In this document: piece by piece, positions 10,891-41,990 of the stretch
How the letters are laid out: the number at the start of each line of letters is the position of its first letter
Numbering within the stretch: the stretch's first letter is position 1
Assembly (NCBI RefSeq): GCF_019059575.1
Contig: NW_024883117.1
Coordinates: 16,001-80,000, forward strand
DNA: 64,000 bases
Source of the DNA: Amphibalanus amphitrite
Taxonomy: Eukaryota; Arthropoda; Thecostraca; Balanomorpha; Balanidae
Direction: 5' to 3'
Position numbers and translations under genes: made by a program
Notes under the pieces: generated by a model
What the model saw: the letters and a program-made list of their open reading frames with translations, nothing else
Database searches by the model: none
Told to the model about the DNA's origin: nothing

Positions 10891-13800
10891 CTACATCTTC
10901 GTGTAGGTGAGCCGATCAGGCTCGTTGCGGTTTCGCAGCGGGTAGCGGTTCAGCTGCGGCGGGGAGCAGGTCTCAGATTCAGCAGGCTCCTCGGTGGGCT
11001 CATCCTCAGCAGCCCTCGGTCCGTGAGAACCGTCCGGTACCGCGCCATGACGCAGGTCTTCCACGGCCAGGTCCACGAACGAGTCCAGGCGGGTCTCGTC
11101 AGCCCGACGTGCAGGCGCCGGCGCCGGCAGGACGGGGGCCGGAGTGCCGGCGTCCGAGCTGCAGTCCTCAGAGAGCAGTCGGTCAGGCCTCACTGGACAG
11201 GCACGCAGGCGGTCGTGGTGCACGATCATAGACCGCCTCCTGCCGTCTACTTCCCTCACTCGGTAGGTCACTTCGCTCTTCAACTGGAGAACCTCGAACG
11301 GTCCTATCCACTTGTTGGACAGCTTCGGACTGACGCCTACCTTCCTGCTCAGGTTTGACACCATGACGAGGTCCCCCGGAGCGTGCTGACTGAACCTGAC
11401 GGTCTGTTTCTGTCTGTAGGCGCGCCTGCTGGACTCCACCTTCTCCTTCACCTCATGGCGCAGCTCGTCCAGTTCTTGGAGGCGTGATGCTATCTGGCTG
11501 TCATCTCGGGCGCGACCTGCCGCGAGATCTGTTGGAGTCGTGGCCTCATAGCCGAGCAGCAGCATATGTGGAGTCTGTCCCGTTGTTTCATGTACGCTTG
11601 TCCGGTAAGCCGCCATGACCTCCGGGAGCCGTGCATCCCAGTCAGCGTGATTTGTCGACACGTAGGACCGGAGCATGTTGCCGAGTGTTCTCATGAACCG
11701 TTCCGCTTGCGGGTTTCCTTGTGGATGATGGGGAGTTGTCCGACTTTTCTGGATGCCGAACCTTGCACACAGCATGCGGAAGAGCTCAGACTCAAACTGC
11801 TTCCCTTGGTCTGAGTGGATCTGACGCATGGCGCCGAAGCGACAGATGATCTCATCCATGAGGACCTTGCACACGCTCTCGGCGTCCTGACGCTCCATCG
11901 GGAACGCTTCCGTCCACTTCGTTGCCTGATCTGTGACAACGAGTATGTACTTGTTACCCCTCCGACTGGGCGAGAATGGTCCGCAGATGTCAACTGACAC
12001 GAAGTCCCACGGCCGCAGCGGAACAGGCAACGGCTGATGTGGGGCCTTGTCGCGCTGGTCTGGCTGCTTCACCTGGAGACACACCTGACAGGAACGGCAC
12101 CAGTCGGAGACATCCACAGTCATCGTGACCCAGAAGAACCGGTCTCTTACCCTTTCCAGAGTGCGCCTGCCTCCTTGATGGCCAGACATGGGGTCGTCAT
12201 GCGCCAGCCTCAGCACAGCCGGCACCAGGTGTGCCGGCACGACAACTTGCTCGCGCTCTCGGCCGCGGCACCTGTATCTGTTGATCAGTAGTCCGGCTTC
12301 GATCTTCAACGCGTCTCTTCTCCTCCAAAGCCGTCGTGCTCCTTCCGGAGCGGTCTGGGCGAGCCTGCCGATCGCGATGCCGTCCTTGACACAGCGCAGA
12401 GCCTCGTCCCGCTCCTGCTCCTCCGGTGTCACCAGAGCCGTGTTTGTCAGACGCACGGCGCTGACCGGCGCACGGGACAGCGCGTCGGCATGGGGAATGG
12501 ACTTCCCGGCGACGTGTTGGATGTCGAGCTCGAACTCAGACAGCTTCAGAGCCCACCTGGCGAGACGTCCCTTCAGCTTGTTGGAGGTGGCGAGAGCCAG
12601 CAGTGGGTTGTGATCCGTTCTGAGCACGCAACGCCTCCCGTAGATGTAGACCCTGAAGTGTTCCACGGCCCAGACCAGTCCAAGACACTCCTTCTCCGTG
12701 GTCGAGTAGTTACGTTCGGCCTTTGCCAACACTCGGCTGGCAAACGCGACGGGCCGGCCATTCTGAGACAGGATCGCGGAGATCCCAACATCGGAGGCAT
12801 CAGTCGTCAGCTCGAAGTCGCTGTCCATCTTGGGATACGCCAGGACTGGCGCAGTCACCAGAACGCCTCTCAGTTGTTGGAACGCACTGTCACACTCTGT
12901 AGTCCATCTGAAGCCGTTCTTGAAAGTACGGTCTGCCTTCCTCTCCAACAGTCTCAGCAGCGGCTTGGCCATGTCGGCGTACTTGGGACAGAAGCGCCGA
13001 TAGTAGGATGTCAGACCGATGAACCTCTGAAGCTCCTCGTGCGATGCTGGCGTCGGGTAGTCGCTTACGGCCTTGAGCTTGTCTGGATCAGGGCGGATGC
13101 CGTCCTGGGTCACGAGGTACCCCAGGTAGCGTACCTCCTTCTTGGCGAAACTACACTTCCCCAGCTTCAAGAGCAGATTGGCGTCCGCGAATCTCCCCAG
13201 GATGTCGTCCAGTCGTTTCAGGTGCGTGTCGAAGTCCTTCGACCATAGGATGACATCGTCCACGTACGACAGGGTGTATAGCCAGTTCGAGTCCGCCAGA
13301 AGCATCTGGAGCGCCATCTGCAGCGTTGCGCCTGAGTTCTTCTGCCCCATGGGCATCCTCAGCCACTCGTAATGGCCGCTGTGGGTCGAGAACGCTGTCT
13401 TCTCGATGTCACGCTCGTCCATCTTGAACTGCCAGTATCCGCTGGCCAGGTCCAGTGTGGTGAAGAAGCTGTTGTTCTGCAGACAGTCCAGGGCGTCGTC
13501 GATCCGGACCAGCGGGTGTGCGTCGAACTCGGTCACTTTGTTGAGGCCTCGGTAGTCGATGGTGAGCCGACTGCTACCGTCCTTCCTCTTGCACATGACG
13601 ACGGGCGCGCTCCACGGGCTGTGGCTTCTACGGATGAGTCCTTTCCGCATTAGATCCTCACAGAACTCTTCGGTCTTCCGTCGGGTCTCCCAGTCGGTTC
13701 TGCGCGGGGGTATCCGGATGGGCAGCTGATGCTGGTCCTTCAGACGTATGCGGTGCTTCACAAGGTCGCACATACCGACCTCTCCCCGTACGGAGAACGC

Positions 13801-14787
13801 GCCGTTGCGTCGCAGCAGGACCGCCGCCAGGGCACGGCGCTGCTCGTCCGTCACATCCGACTCGGCGACCTTGCTGCGGACCATGTCTTCCAGCTGTCGC
13901 TCTCTTGCCTCCCTTTCCTCCCGGCTGAGATCGCTCAGCGGCGAGGCACGCACTGTCGGCGGATCCGCGTAGCCGACACATCGGGCGACAGTGCACGACT
14001 TGTACAACTTCACTGCACTTCGACCCGGGTTACACAGCCGCAACTGAACAGCGCTGTCTGTCCTGATGACGTCCACAGAGCTCGAGACGCAGAGGCTGTT
14101 CCCGTAGCGTCGTGTGAACTTGCTGTCCTCGACCAAGGTGATGTGCTGCCCGGGTGCACATGCAGTGTCGGCCCGCACTCTGCCCGCCAGCAGAACCTCA
14201 GACGCCGCGGGGATGGTGACGTCCGCGGTGAGCTCGACTGGGTGTCCGTCGATAGCCGGTGCACCGGCCGCGGCTGGGCCGCCAGCGTCACGGCTCTCCA
14301 TAGCCGCAACTGCAGCTGGGCCGCCGGGTACCACCGCCCTCTCGCCGAGGCTGCGTCCGCCGGTCACACGCCTGTCGGCCGTAGAGTTCTCCGTCAGTCG
14401 CATAGTCATGTGCACGAAGTCGAGCGCCACCTCGCCATACAGGGACAAGAAGTCATTGCCGAGGACGCATTCGGTGTTCACACTGTCAACAATCAGTACC
14501 GTGTGACGCCGCGGCGGCAGGTGACCACACTCGACGGTTGCATCAACAGTCCCCCTCACCTTCAACGGCGTGCCATCAATAGTCACCGGTGCCGATGCAG
14601 GGTGCACGAGGGGTCGGAACGCTTTGCACCCTACCGCCGGGCAGCTGCTGGTGACGAACGTGACGTCACTGCCAGTGTCAGCAAGCCACGTGACGCGGAC
14701 GCCGTCGATGGCGCCCCGGATCAGCGGAGTCGTCCGAGCCACCCTAGAAGAGGCTACTACAGCGGGGACCGAGGAGCGGCGGCTCAC
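10891..14787 (-). CDS. Gypsy Pol polyprotein (protease, RT, RNase H, integrase)
   Basis: Open frame of about 1298 codons. Domains in order: aspartic protease with LADTGSD (catalytic Asp37), reverse transcriptase about 370-560 with YVDD at 508-511, RNase H about 657-775 starting at TDAS, integrase HHCC zinc finger (His864 to Cys903), and integrase core with Asp933, Asp994 and Glu1029. A GPY/F-like segment follows (WIGPFEV), then an acidic, proline-rich tail. No chromodomain or envelope is seen. The frame begins at a GTG overlapping the gag TGA stop and lies in the -1 frame. It stays open about 27 codons further upstream, so translation probably uses frameshifting or coupled reinitiation rather than a free start. 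Confidence 0.93.
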   Translation of the reverse strand: MSRRSSVPAVVASSRVARTTPLIRGAIDGVRVTWLADTGSDVTFVTSSCPAVGCKAFRPLVHPASAPVTIDGTPLKVRGTVDATVECGHLPPRRHTVLIVDSVNTECVLGNDFLSLYGEVALDFVHMTMRLTENSTADRRVTGGRSLGERAVVPGGPAAVAAMESRDAGGPAAAGAPAIDGHPVELTADVTIPAASEVLLAGRVRADTACAPGQHITLVEDSKFTRRYGNSLCVSSSVDVIRTDSAVQLRLCNPGRSAVKLYKSCTVARCVGYADPPTVRASPLSDLSREEREARERQLEDMVRSKVAESDVTDEQRRALAAVLLRRNGAFSVRGEVGMCDLVKHRIRLKDQHQLPIRIPPRRTDWETRRKTEEFCEDLMRKGLIRRSHSPWSAPVVMCKRKDGSSRLTIDYRGLNKVTEFDAHPLVRIDDALDCLQNNSFFTTLDLASGYWQFKMDERDIEKTAFSTHSGHYEWLRMPMGQKNSGATLQMALQMLLADSNWLYTLSYVDDVILWSKDFDTHLKRLDDILGRFADANLLLKLGKCSFAKKEVRYLGYLVTQDGIRPDPDKLKAVSDYPTPASHEELQRFIGLTSYYRRFCPKYADMAKPLLRLLERKADRTFKNGFRWTTECDSAFQQLRGVLVTAPVLAYPKMDSDFELTTDASDVGISAILSQNGRPVAFASRVLAKAERNYSTTEKECLGLVWAVEHFRVYIYGRRCVLRTDHNPLLALATSNKLKGRLARWALKLSEFELDIQHVAGKSIPHADALSRAPVSAVRLTNTALVTPEEQERDEALRCVKDGIAIGRLAQTAPEGARRLWRRRDALKIEAGLLINRYRCRGREREQVVVPAHLVPAVLRLAHDDPMSGHQGGRRTLERVRDRFFWVTMTVDVSDWCRSCQVCLQVKQPDQRDKAPHQPLPVPLRPWDFVSVDICGPFSPSRRGNKYILVVTDQATKWTEAFPMERQDAESVCKVLMDEIICRFGAMRQIHSDQGKQFESELFRMLCARFGIQKSRTTPHHPQGNPQAERFMRTLGNMLRSYVSTNHADWDARLPEVMAAYRTSVHETTGQTPHMLLLGYEATTPTDLAAGRARDDSQIASRLQELDELRHEVKEKVESSRRAYRQKQTVRFSQHAPGDLVMVSNLSRKVGVSPKLSNKWIGPFEVLQLKSEVTYRVREVDGRRRSMIVHHDRLRACPVRPDRLLSEDCSSDAGTPAPVLPAPAPARRADETRLDSFVDLAVEDLRHGAVPDGSHGPRAAEDEPTEEPAESETCSPPQLNRYPLRNRNEPDRLTYTKM

Positions 14788-15713
14788 ATCCTCCTCGGTC
14801 CGTTCCCGTTTCCCGACCGCCGGTCTGCTGGGCGTTGGTACGGACAGTCAGAGCGCCAGTGGGAGAGTTCACCGCAGTTGAAGCAGCCCTCCTCCCTCCG
14901 ACGGCTCGGTGTTCGGCGCCTGTTGGACGAACGGGACGAGCGGTTGTAGTCGCGGCTGGGACGGAATACGCGACATGCCTGCATCTGCTCCTCCAGCATC
15001 TGGATCTTGTCGGACAGCGCCGACAGCACCGAAGTCTCGCTGGGCTGAGGTTGAGAGCCGGTACTCCACGCGTCCGACTGTTCTCCTCTCGGGGCACCAT
15101 GGACGGCCCCCACAGATGCGCCGCCTCCCGTTGACGTCTCGATCTGCTCCAGCTTTCTCGCCTCCAGGAGAACCGTCTCTGTCGACCACGTTGGTTGGTA
15201 GAACGAAAGTATGTGTTTCCTCGACTTTTCTCCGATGCCCATCAGAAACCGATCCTTCACCAGCCGCTGGCGGTATGTGGCGTCCTCCCACTCGGGGTAG
15301 GCGCGAGCACACAACGTTTCCAGATCGTACAGGAACGTCGCCAGTGATTCGCCGGGCCTGCGAATACGCTGATGAAACTCCAGCGCGTACTGAACAGCGA
15401 GTCCGGGAGAGTCAAACTCGGCATTCAACTTCTCGCACAGTTTCTTCCAGCTGTTCCTGTCGCCGTCGGAGAGGCGCATCGCGAAGTCGAATGCCCGACC
15501 GGTGATCGCCGGGAGCGCCATCACCGCCGTAGTTTCGTCACTGAAATCGCTGGAGGTCTTCTGTTCCGGTTTTGAACTGTCCCAGTTGCAAGCACGGGCA
15601 ATCACTTCTATCTTGCTGATCCACGTTTTTACATTACCACTGCCGTCAAATTCCGGTAAACGGTAATTCTTCGCCATAGCCATGGCTCCGTTGCAGTTTT
15701 CCGCTGCCACCAC
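14784..15713 (-). CDS. Gypsy Gag polyprotein
   Basis: Retrotransposon Gag of about 300 residues. The first ATG in frame is at 15683, giving MAMAKNYRLPEFDG; the open frame extends upstream to 15713 without an ATG. It has a capsid-like helical region with WKKLCEKLNAEF and YALEFHQRIRRPGESL, typical of gypsy/mag Gag. A coiled stretch follows near LSDKIQMLEEQM, then a basic Arg/Ser-rich segment and one CCHC zinc knuckle CFNCGELSHWRSDC. It packages element RNA into cytoplasmic particles. Its stop overlaps the pol frame. Confidence 0.92.
   Translation of the reverse strand: MVAAENCNGAMAMAKNYRLPEFDGSGNVKTWISKIEVIARACNWDSSKPEQKTSSDFSDETTAVMALPAITGRAFDFAMRLSDGDRNSWKKLCEKLNAEFDSPGLAVQYALEFHQRIRRPGESLATFLYDLETLCARAYPEWEDATYRQRLVKDRFLMGIGEKSRKHILSFYQPTWSTETVLLEARKLEQIETSTGGGASVGAVHGAPRGEQSDAWSTGSQPQPSETSVLSALSDKIQMLEEQMQACRVFRPSRDYNRSSRSSNRRRTPSRRREEGCFNCGELSHWRSDCPYQRPADRRSGNGNGPRRM
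15701..15712 (-). promoter_or_regulatory. Candidate primer-binding site
   Basis: Minus-strand TGGTGGCAGCGG, starting two bases inside the 5' LTR. It is complementary to a tRNA 3' end ...CCGCUGCCACCA. The tRNA identity was not determined. Confidence 0.55.
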
Positions 15714-15714
15714 G

Positions 15715-15905
15715 TGTTGCGTTCACTCACCGAGCACTCGTCGATAACTGCCGCGTCCGTGCGGCGCTGGCCCGCGCGGAGCGGGACGGGGTCGTGACCT
15801 CCAGTGCCCCGGGGCAAGGTCAGCTGGCGGTCGGACGATCGTCCGGTCACGCGCAGGGGCGGTCGCGCGCGCACAGTGAGGGGAGGCCGAAGTGTGACCG
15901 CCACA
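15715..15905 (-). repeat. 5' LTR of the gypsy element
   Basis: 191 bp, identical by eye to the 3' LTR at 10679-10869. It should carry the element promoter; no clear TATA box is evident in this GC-rich sequence. Confidence 0.95.
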
Positions 15906-17854
15906 ATATGTATAGTACTGGTAGGTATATCAGAAAGTTGGTAGAATATTTACACCTCCAATAACGAGACAGTGGGACACGTTTGATCATCAGTAATGGC
16001 CCCGTATGAAAACAGAGCCTGAATAGGTACAACCCCGAACGAAATCCTTCTCGAAATCACGATTATTTTGCCAGCCTGGTAAAGATTCGTTAGTACTGCA
16101 TCAGTTGCCCTGGGAGGCAAGATTCAACACCATGCTCTGTTTCAGAAATGAGTGTTCGGTTTTCTTATCATCCGCTGGAACTAGAAAGCGTTTTGAACGA
16201 TTCTCAACAATATTTTGTGAATGCAAGCGATTATACCTATTTTGACGGCTTCTACGTGAAGACAACGTGTGATTTTGAATAATTTCTTCAGCAGTGTGGG
16301 TGATTCTGTCTTTGCTACCACATGATACCGACTCGCGAGAGAAGGCAGCAGCAGACATAACGTCCGGCGTCGAGCGTTCATTCCACCAGATCTCTGTCAC
16401 ATGGAGTTCTCCACTCGGGGCAGTGCCGTCTGGCGCTACCGCTAGTCGCTACCATACCTTCCTCTGGAAAGTCAGCGGTTGGACGGTGACGCGTATATTT
16501 ACACTCCTCTAATGGCGGCAAGAGGGGACTCTAACCTAACCAGCACCGCATAATCAGATCTAGTCAGCCGTACTAGACACTGGTAGTGCCAGTGGGGCTC
16601 TCTGTTAGCAGGCATCTCGCTCACAGCAGAGGTTTACGGACATAAACCGCACAGCTGTGCCGGTGCCCACATAGGATTAGGGACTCATGTGGCCACACTT
16701 CGACTATAACTCAGCATGCAACCACACCCTCGGCTAACACACTCTACCAAGCACACTACACTAGCAACAAAATAAGTTTGGAAAGAAAAATCCGGAGGTA
16801 GGAGAGAAGGAAGTGGTCTCAAAAGTAACACAATTTTAAATGCCGGCTACGGTGCCCAATTTTCAGGAGCATGAATTATTATTGAGAATTCCGCAAACTT
16901 GAAAAGCGCAAGGAGGGAAGTCAGGACGGAAAGCAAAACAGTGCTACCTGATTAACAGTACTGCGCAAACGTATAGCGTTATAGTTACATAACTATATGG
17001 CATGAACTAAGGCTAAACGTTGCGTTATTGCACCAATGGCACTAAGAATGCAATTAAAATGGCACTGGTCGTTTCAATACGTCAAGTTTGGCACTGTTTG
17101 GTACGAAATGCTGAAACGTATCGATCGATTACGGAAAAGGTCAGCCTGTTACATTTCGAATATTTATTTGTTGTTGGCTAATGAATATACGCCTATGGAA
17201 CTGTTGGCAATGCCCGTGAGTGAATTACGGTTTAACCGATCAGCGTGGCAGGGAAACGTAGGGTTTTTCGTCAATAATGAGCACCATAGCCGCAGATAAA
17301 GGGATTGAAATTCTAGCTACAATTATTCATTTTCGCCGATAATTTAATCTTAACAGCAGGCCATAAGGTGGGGTGGTGGGTTCGTGGTGTCATTCGCAAC
17401 AAGCACTGCTTAGGGGGCACCTGGGCCCATAGCTAATTAGCCACCCATTTATCCATTAGGACAAAATAAAAAAGTTAGCACGCTTGACTTATAACGACCG
17501 CTCACACCAGACAAGCAAAGTAATGGAAATTTCCGTGAAACCAAGGAAGTCAACTATGAACTGATGAATAACTAGCAAATAACATTGCACTCCTTGGCAC
17601 GTCCTTGTGGTCTATATTGATATCGGCCAAGCCTCACATTTTGCAATGCAACTTTTCGAAATACGGACTGCGAAAATGACTCTCAGCTGTGTAGATTTCA
17701 ATTTCACCACTCGATATTCAACCAACACCTAAAACCTGCATCCTCGACCCTCGCACACTCACTCTAACACCACTTAGTGCACTGCTCGACTGTCTCATGG
17801 CACGGCTGGAGGTCTGCCAGCTGATATTACCGGTCTGCCGCGACTGGGGCGCCA
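15906..17854. other. No gene seen; probable adducin 3' untranslated and intergenic region
   Basis: No recognised coding sequence. On the minus strand AATAAA occurs at 17163-17168, about 690 nt past the adducin stop, and could be a polyadenylation signal. An inverted piece of flank (ATGTATAGTACTGGTAGGTAT) follows the gypsy element. Confidence 0.4.
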
Positions 17855-30657
<12,803 letters not shown>

Positions 30658-30661
30658 CCGG

Positions 30662-33600
30662 CTGAAGAAGAAAGGAGAGGGAGGTCAGAGTAATCTTGGG
30701 TCAGAGGGGCGGCAGAAGAGGTGGCAGGGTAGGGGGGACGGGGGAGCGTCAGAGAGGGGTCGCTAACACCTTCATTCAGCTGCAGAGGGACGGAGATGAA
30801 CGTTAGAGAGGGCAGGGAGGGACAGGGAGGGACAGGGAGGGACAGGGAGGGACAGGGAGGGACAAGGGCAAAAAAGACAGACAAGAACAATCAGAGATGA
30901 ATGAAGCCGTAGAAGTAGGATAAAGTTGAAAAGCTGGATTAGCAAGGGCGGGAAGTTATGGCAAAAGTCGCTTCCACGCCAGCATGACCGGGCACATCAA
31001 TACGGTACACCGAAGAAAAACAACGAGCTTCTTGGTAGATTTCTCGGTACTAACACGACGTTGAGGTTGCGAAAGTTCCCAACTTAAGTTCCCAAAAGTT
31101 GGCTTACAGCCCGGCTGGGACGATCATCGTTGTTGCGAAACAGTAACTTCACCTCCTGCTCAAATGCTCTCGGATAACCCGTTGGCAAAGCTGCTATAAA
31201 GCCTGACCCAAACTAAAACACCAGTCTGAGATCATTGGCTGGCACCATAGACAGAGACCGCCCTTATTGGTGCGCCATATCCTCCCACATGAGTTGCGGG
31301 CTGCCAGGTTCACAGGCGGTGTGAACTGGCCCGACGGCAGCCGCCAAAACCCCGTACCTGTGCAGTGGAGACACTGCCGACTGCCGAGACATTATCACAC
31401 AGAATGATGACCGTAGAGAGGTATCAGGTAGTGAGAATCCACTGAAGCCCACGAGGTATGAAAGTTAGTCAGGGAAGTCAGTTGGTATGATAATAAATCA
31501 AACTACTCAATTTAATGTTTTTTTTTTAAATATCAGACAATATCAAGCTTTTCAATTTGATGAATATCATGTTTACCGAAATTCTCGCATAAATATGTTC
31601 ACGAATGGAACGCAATTGCACTGGAGTATATACGGGAAGAGCGCCTCGCAGAGCGGCGAGCACCAATATGAATCGATATGGCTGAGGGGCTGATAAGAGT
31701 ACCTAACCACTCTGGGTTATGGCAGCAATCTAGAGACTACAACGTAACGATAAATGTGACCTCAGGCGGCCACACGCTTTGTACTTGGTATAAGTGCATA
31801 CAGCGTTTACAACCAGACGATAAGGAGCCGTTTGATTAGAGAAGAAATCCGTTCACCCCTAAATTCCTGTGTCACACCGATCAAATGTTATTTCTTCAAA
31901 CCATCAAGAAATGGAAGGCAGACTCAGATAGGTGGCATTTATGGGCATCATGCGTGTGTGCTCCACACACATGCATGTGTGTGTGTGGGGGGGGGGGGGC
32001 AGCAGACAGGGTCTGACCCGCAGTAATCACCTCCCACCTGTGTCTGCTGCACCACCTGTCAGCGTGACAGTTCGTCAAACACAACCCGATACGGAGGGGC
32101 TGACCGGTGGCTGAGGGAGAGGTCAGTGACCTATAGAGGGCACTGAAACGGCTACAGCAAACCGGAGCTGCCGCTAAACCAGTACCACCCCTTTGGCACC
32201 AGTGAACGCTGTCCGGTGACCGTGCGTCCGACCACTGATCAGCCCATTTTGGTTCACAGCGACGCCCTTTATGGGCGGCAGACTCACGTGGCCGGGTCAC
32301 GGGTGGGCAGTGGCCCGACAGCGTGAGTCAGGCACCCTTCACATGTCCGTGTCACTACCCCCAGCGGACTGCCGATGACATAGGAGACTGCAAAATGTCA
32401 CATGGACTGTAGGTATGACACAGCGAGGTGCCAGTGTCACCGCCAGCGCAAATCAGGCGGTGTCACTGCTTCTCCCAAGTCCCAGCGACTGAAGCGTGCA
32501 AACTGCGAGTGCAATTGAATAGGTACAGATAACATGCCAGCCCCCCAAAGTTAGTGAAACGACTACCCTCAAGAAATGGTAGGAGTCGCGAAAACTGGTC
32601 GACTTTATCCGCCAGACATCGCGGAGGCCGGTGTCGGTGTCATAAATGATAGGCTCACGCCATATAACAGAACGATACAGTCGTCACACTATGTCTGACT
32701 GGCGGGTGTTTCCTGGTGTTGTCGCTGGTGGCACCGCAAACACATCTTCTCCGCGGTAGCCGGTAGGTGCAGCCCTCGACAGTCAGCAGTGCCCGGCGTT
32801 ACGAACAGGTGAAACGCAGCCCCGTCACATCGCCGAACTACCAACGCGACAAAACATCTGTCAGATTCACACAGCACAACCGGTTTGCGCTAGAAACACA
32901 CGCAAACCGCAAGGCAAAACAAGCTAAGATAAGACATCAAATGTGGCGAGAGGAACTGTCATCTGCCAAATCCCAGAAGCAGCGGCCACGTGCGTGACAT
33001 CATAATGCCATTACATACGGTTACAAATAACAACTGTAGGCTGTTCAGCTCTTGATTGTTTCTTTTTGCTCCGCATGCCTTCCACTTTCAACTCAAGCCA
33101 TGTCGAATTCGGCCAGACCTCTACAGTTCCCTCCCGAACATTACGATCACCCCAGGCGACAGACCACCCTCCCATCCGTCCCCACCGTCTCTGCACCCTA
33201 GGCGACAGAGCACCCTCTCTCCCCTCCCTCCTCTGCCACCCCACTACCGGGTGACGACGGCGGCTGAGCACAAGTGATCCGTATCGATCGAGATGGCCTA
33301 CCACTAGATCGGGCCGCGCCGAGCGGGGCTGGGTCCCCGAGCCGCGCCCAGCGGGGATGGCCCCCAGGAAACGCCACTGCGAGCTGGTTCGTCCAGGAAT
33401 AAGGTTAGAGCGGGTTGCGCTGGGGCTGGTCTACTGTTGGAGCTCGCCTGGGCAGCGCCGCCCGCGGGCGACCCGTCGCACGAACCTCGCAGCCGGCGGC
33501 GGCGGTGACGGACAGTTGTGGGATCGATGACCGGGAGCCCTCCGACGCCGGCAGACCAGACCAGACCAAATGAGCCGCGGTCGAACGGAAAACAAACACT

Positions 33601-34079
33601 GCTGGCGGAGCCTGGTGCTGTTACTCCCCGCTGAATTGGAATGGCTCATTGGCTTTGGGCTATCTGGCTCGGTCTATGAGGACCAGAGCGGATCATATCC
33701 CTGAGTCACGGTCACCGTCATGTAGAGCAGCCGGTACAATGCATGTACATTGTATGTATAAAACGTTGAAGGTAAACAACGGCCTAGACATGCACCGTGA
33801 GCCAAACGGCAATTATTATTGGTTCTAAAAAATGTGAATAAACATCAAATGGTCTGGCTGTTACATAAGTAGTGGTAGCTTACGATGCTGATTGACTGTG
33901 ATTGATTGCTTTCTGGAAAGCGCACTGATGCCTGGGAATCTGCATGGATACGGTAAGAAGCCCGCAATAATACATGTTCATCGAAGCGCTTCTACAAATT
34001 CATTAAGCGCTGACGTCGTTTCTGTACGGCACAACACATGTGCTGTGTTACATTTCCAATTTGTTCACACCTGTAGTAG
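30662..34079. other. No gene seen; upstream adducin region
   Basis: Five tandem GGGACAGGGA units lie at 30825-30862 and a TG/G run at 31977-31998. No exon recognised. The 5' noncoding adducin exon and promoter should lie somewhere between here and 49 kb. Confidence 0.4.
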
Positions 34080-34154
34080 ATGCGGGTACAGAACACCTGT
34101 AGGACACCCCGCCTACTGACTCCTCTGAACAGTGTCGTCAGGGGAGGGCTCCGT

Positions 34155-34505
34155 TTGCATCTTGGCCAGCTGGCAGCGCCACAGGCCGACCCACTGCCTA
34201 CGCCGGTTCCAGTTGGCCGCCTTCCACACTCCACAGCCGCAGAGATCCCCTTCACAACAACCCAGACAAATGCCGGCCTAGCCTGGTGTGGTCTGACCCA
34301 ACTGTTCACAAGGACCACCACTTCCCACATTTGCCGCTATTCCACCCTGGCCAGCGGCATCGCAATCGACAACGTGTCGCCCCGGGCCCACGGTAAGCGT
34401 AAGGGGATTTATAGCTCCCGAGCTGACCAAAAGTCAGAAGGGTGCATCTTCCCTGCATCTTAGCCAGTTGGCAGCGCCACAGGCCGACCCACTACCTACG
34501 CAGTG
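34155..34505. repeat. Direct repeat of about 50 bp
   Basis: GCATCTTGGCCAGCTGGCAG at 34157 and GCATCTTAGCCAGTTGGCAG at 34454 start two nearly identical 50-bp stretches ending CCGACCCACTGCCTACGC, about 300 bp apart. Confidence 0.7.
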
Positions 34506-34609
34506 GGTCGTGTATCTCCCCTGGATTAGCGATAGAATGGTGGATCTCATTTGGACTGGCGATAGAACGGTACGAGGAGTATGCCTTTCCAGGCTGATGA
34601 CAGAAGTTT

Positions 34610-34770
34610 ATTCAGCTAACCACGCTGACGATGGGACGGTCTTCCCTATGTCTCCCTGCGCTGACGATATGGCAGTCTATGTATCTCCCCACGCTGACGA
34701 TATGGCGGTCTATGCATTTCCCCGCACTGACGATGGTGCAGCCATATGCATCTCCCCACGCTGACGGCGG
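34610..34770. repeat. Minisatellite with CGCTGACGATATGGC units
   Basis: About five degenerate copies of a roughly 35-bp unit (CTCCCCACGCTGACGATATG) in succession. Confidence 0.75.
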
Positions 34771-34996
34771 GGGCGTTCCGTCTCCTAATGGGCCGCCCTC
34801 TGACCTGCCGTGATGGATGGCGCCCGCCCGAGACGGACGGAGAGTAGGGGGTGCAAACGGGAACACGGACACAGCGCAGCAGTTCGGACACGCAGACGCA
34901 GCAATGCGGCATTGCGGACATCGCGCGGACTGGCAGTTATCCCAGAGAAAAAGCACATAAGACAAAACAACATGGAAAGGGCGGGGAAGAAAGGTG

Positions 34997-41675
<6,679 letters not shown>

Positions 41676-41990
41676 GTGATTGACGGCGGTTCGACGCGGC
41701 AACGGCGGTTACACAGCAGAGGGGAGGGCGGTTACGGAGCAGAAGGGAGGGCGGTTACACAGCGATGGGAGGGCGGTACAGAGCGGAGGGGAGGGACGGC
41801 GACTCATCTCCCCTCCACCACCCACCGCCGTCACCGGCGTTACACCGTCACGGCACACACCGTCACGGCGTTACACCGTCACGGCACACACCGTCACGGC
41901 ACACACCGTCACGGCACATCGGTACCGTTACGGCAGCGCCGACAGTCACGCCGTCACGGCCAGCGACTGTCCGCCGACACCCGTCAGCGC
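41676..41990. repeat. GC-rich minisatellites
   Basis: Three units of GGAGGGCGGTTACACAGC type (41700-41790) followed by about seven units of CACACCGTCACGG (41838-41925). Confidence 0.8.

Larger units (their letters stand above)
10679..15905 (-). mobile_element. Complete Ty3/gypsy LTR retrotransposon
   Basis: Two identical 191-bp LTRs (10679-10869 and 15715-15905) enclose gag and pol on the minus strand. LTRs begin TG and end CA on the element strand. The insertion is flanked by a 4-bp duplication ATAT (10675-10678 and 15906-15909). A candidate primer-binding site, TGGTGGCAGCGG on the minus strand, starts at 15712, two bases inside the 5' LTR. A purine-rich tract (10870-10888, minus strand) abuts the 3' LTR. 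There is no envelope gene. Identical LTRs and open frames indicate a very recent, possibly active copy. Confidence 0.95.

Noticed and set aside
13729-14949. 406-codon plus-strand open frame opposite gypsy pol
   Set aside because: Antisense shadow of a GC-rich coding region; no family features.
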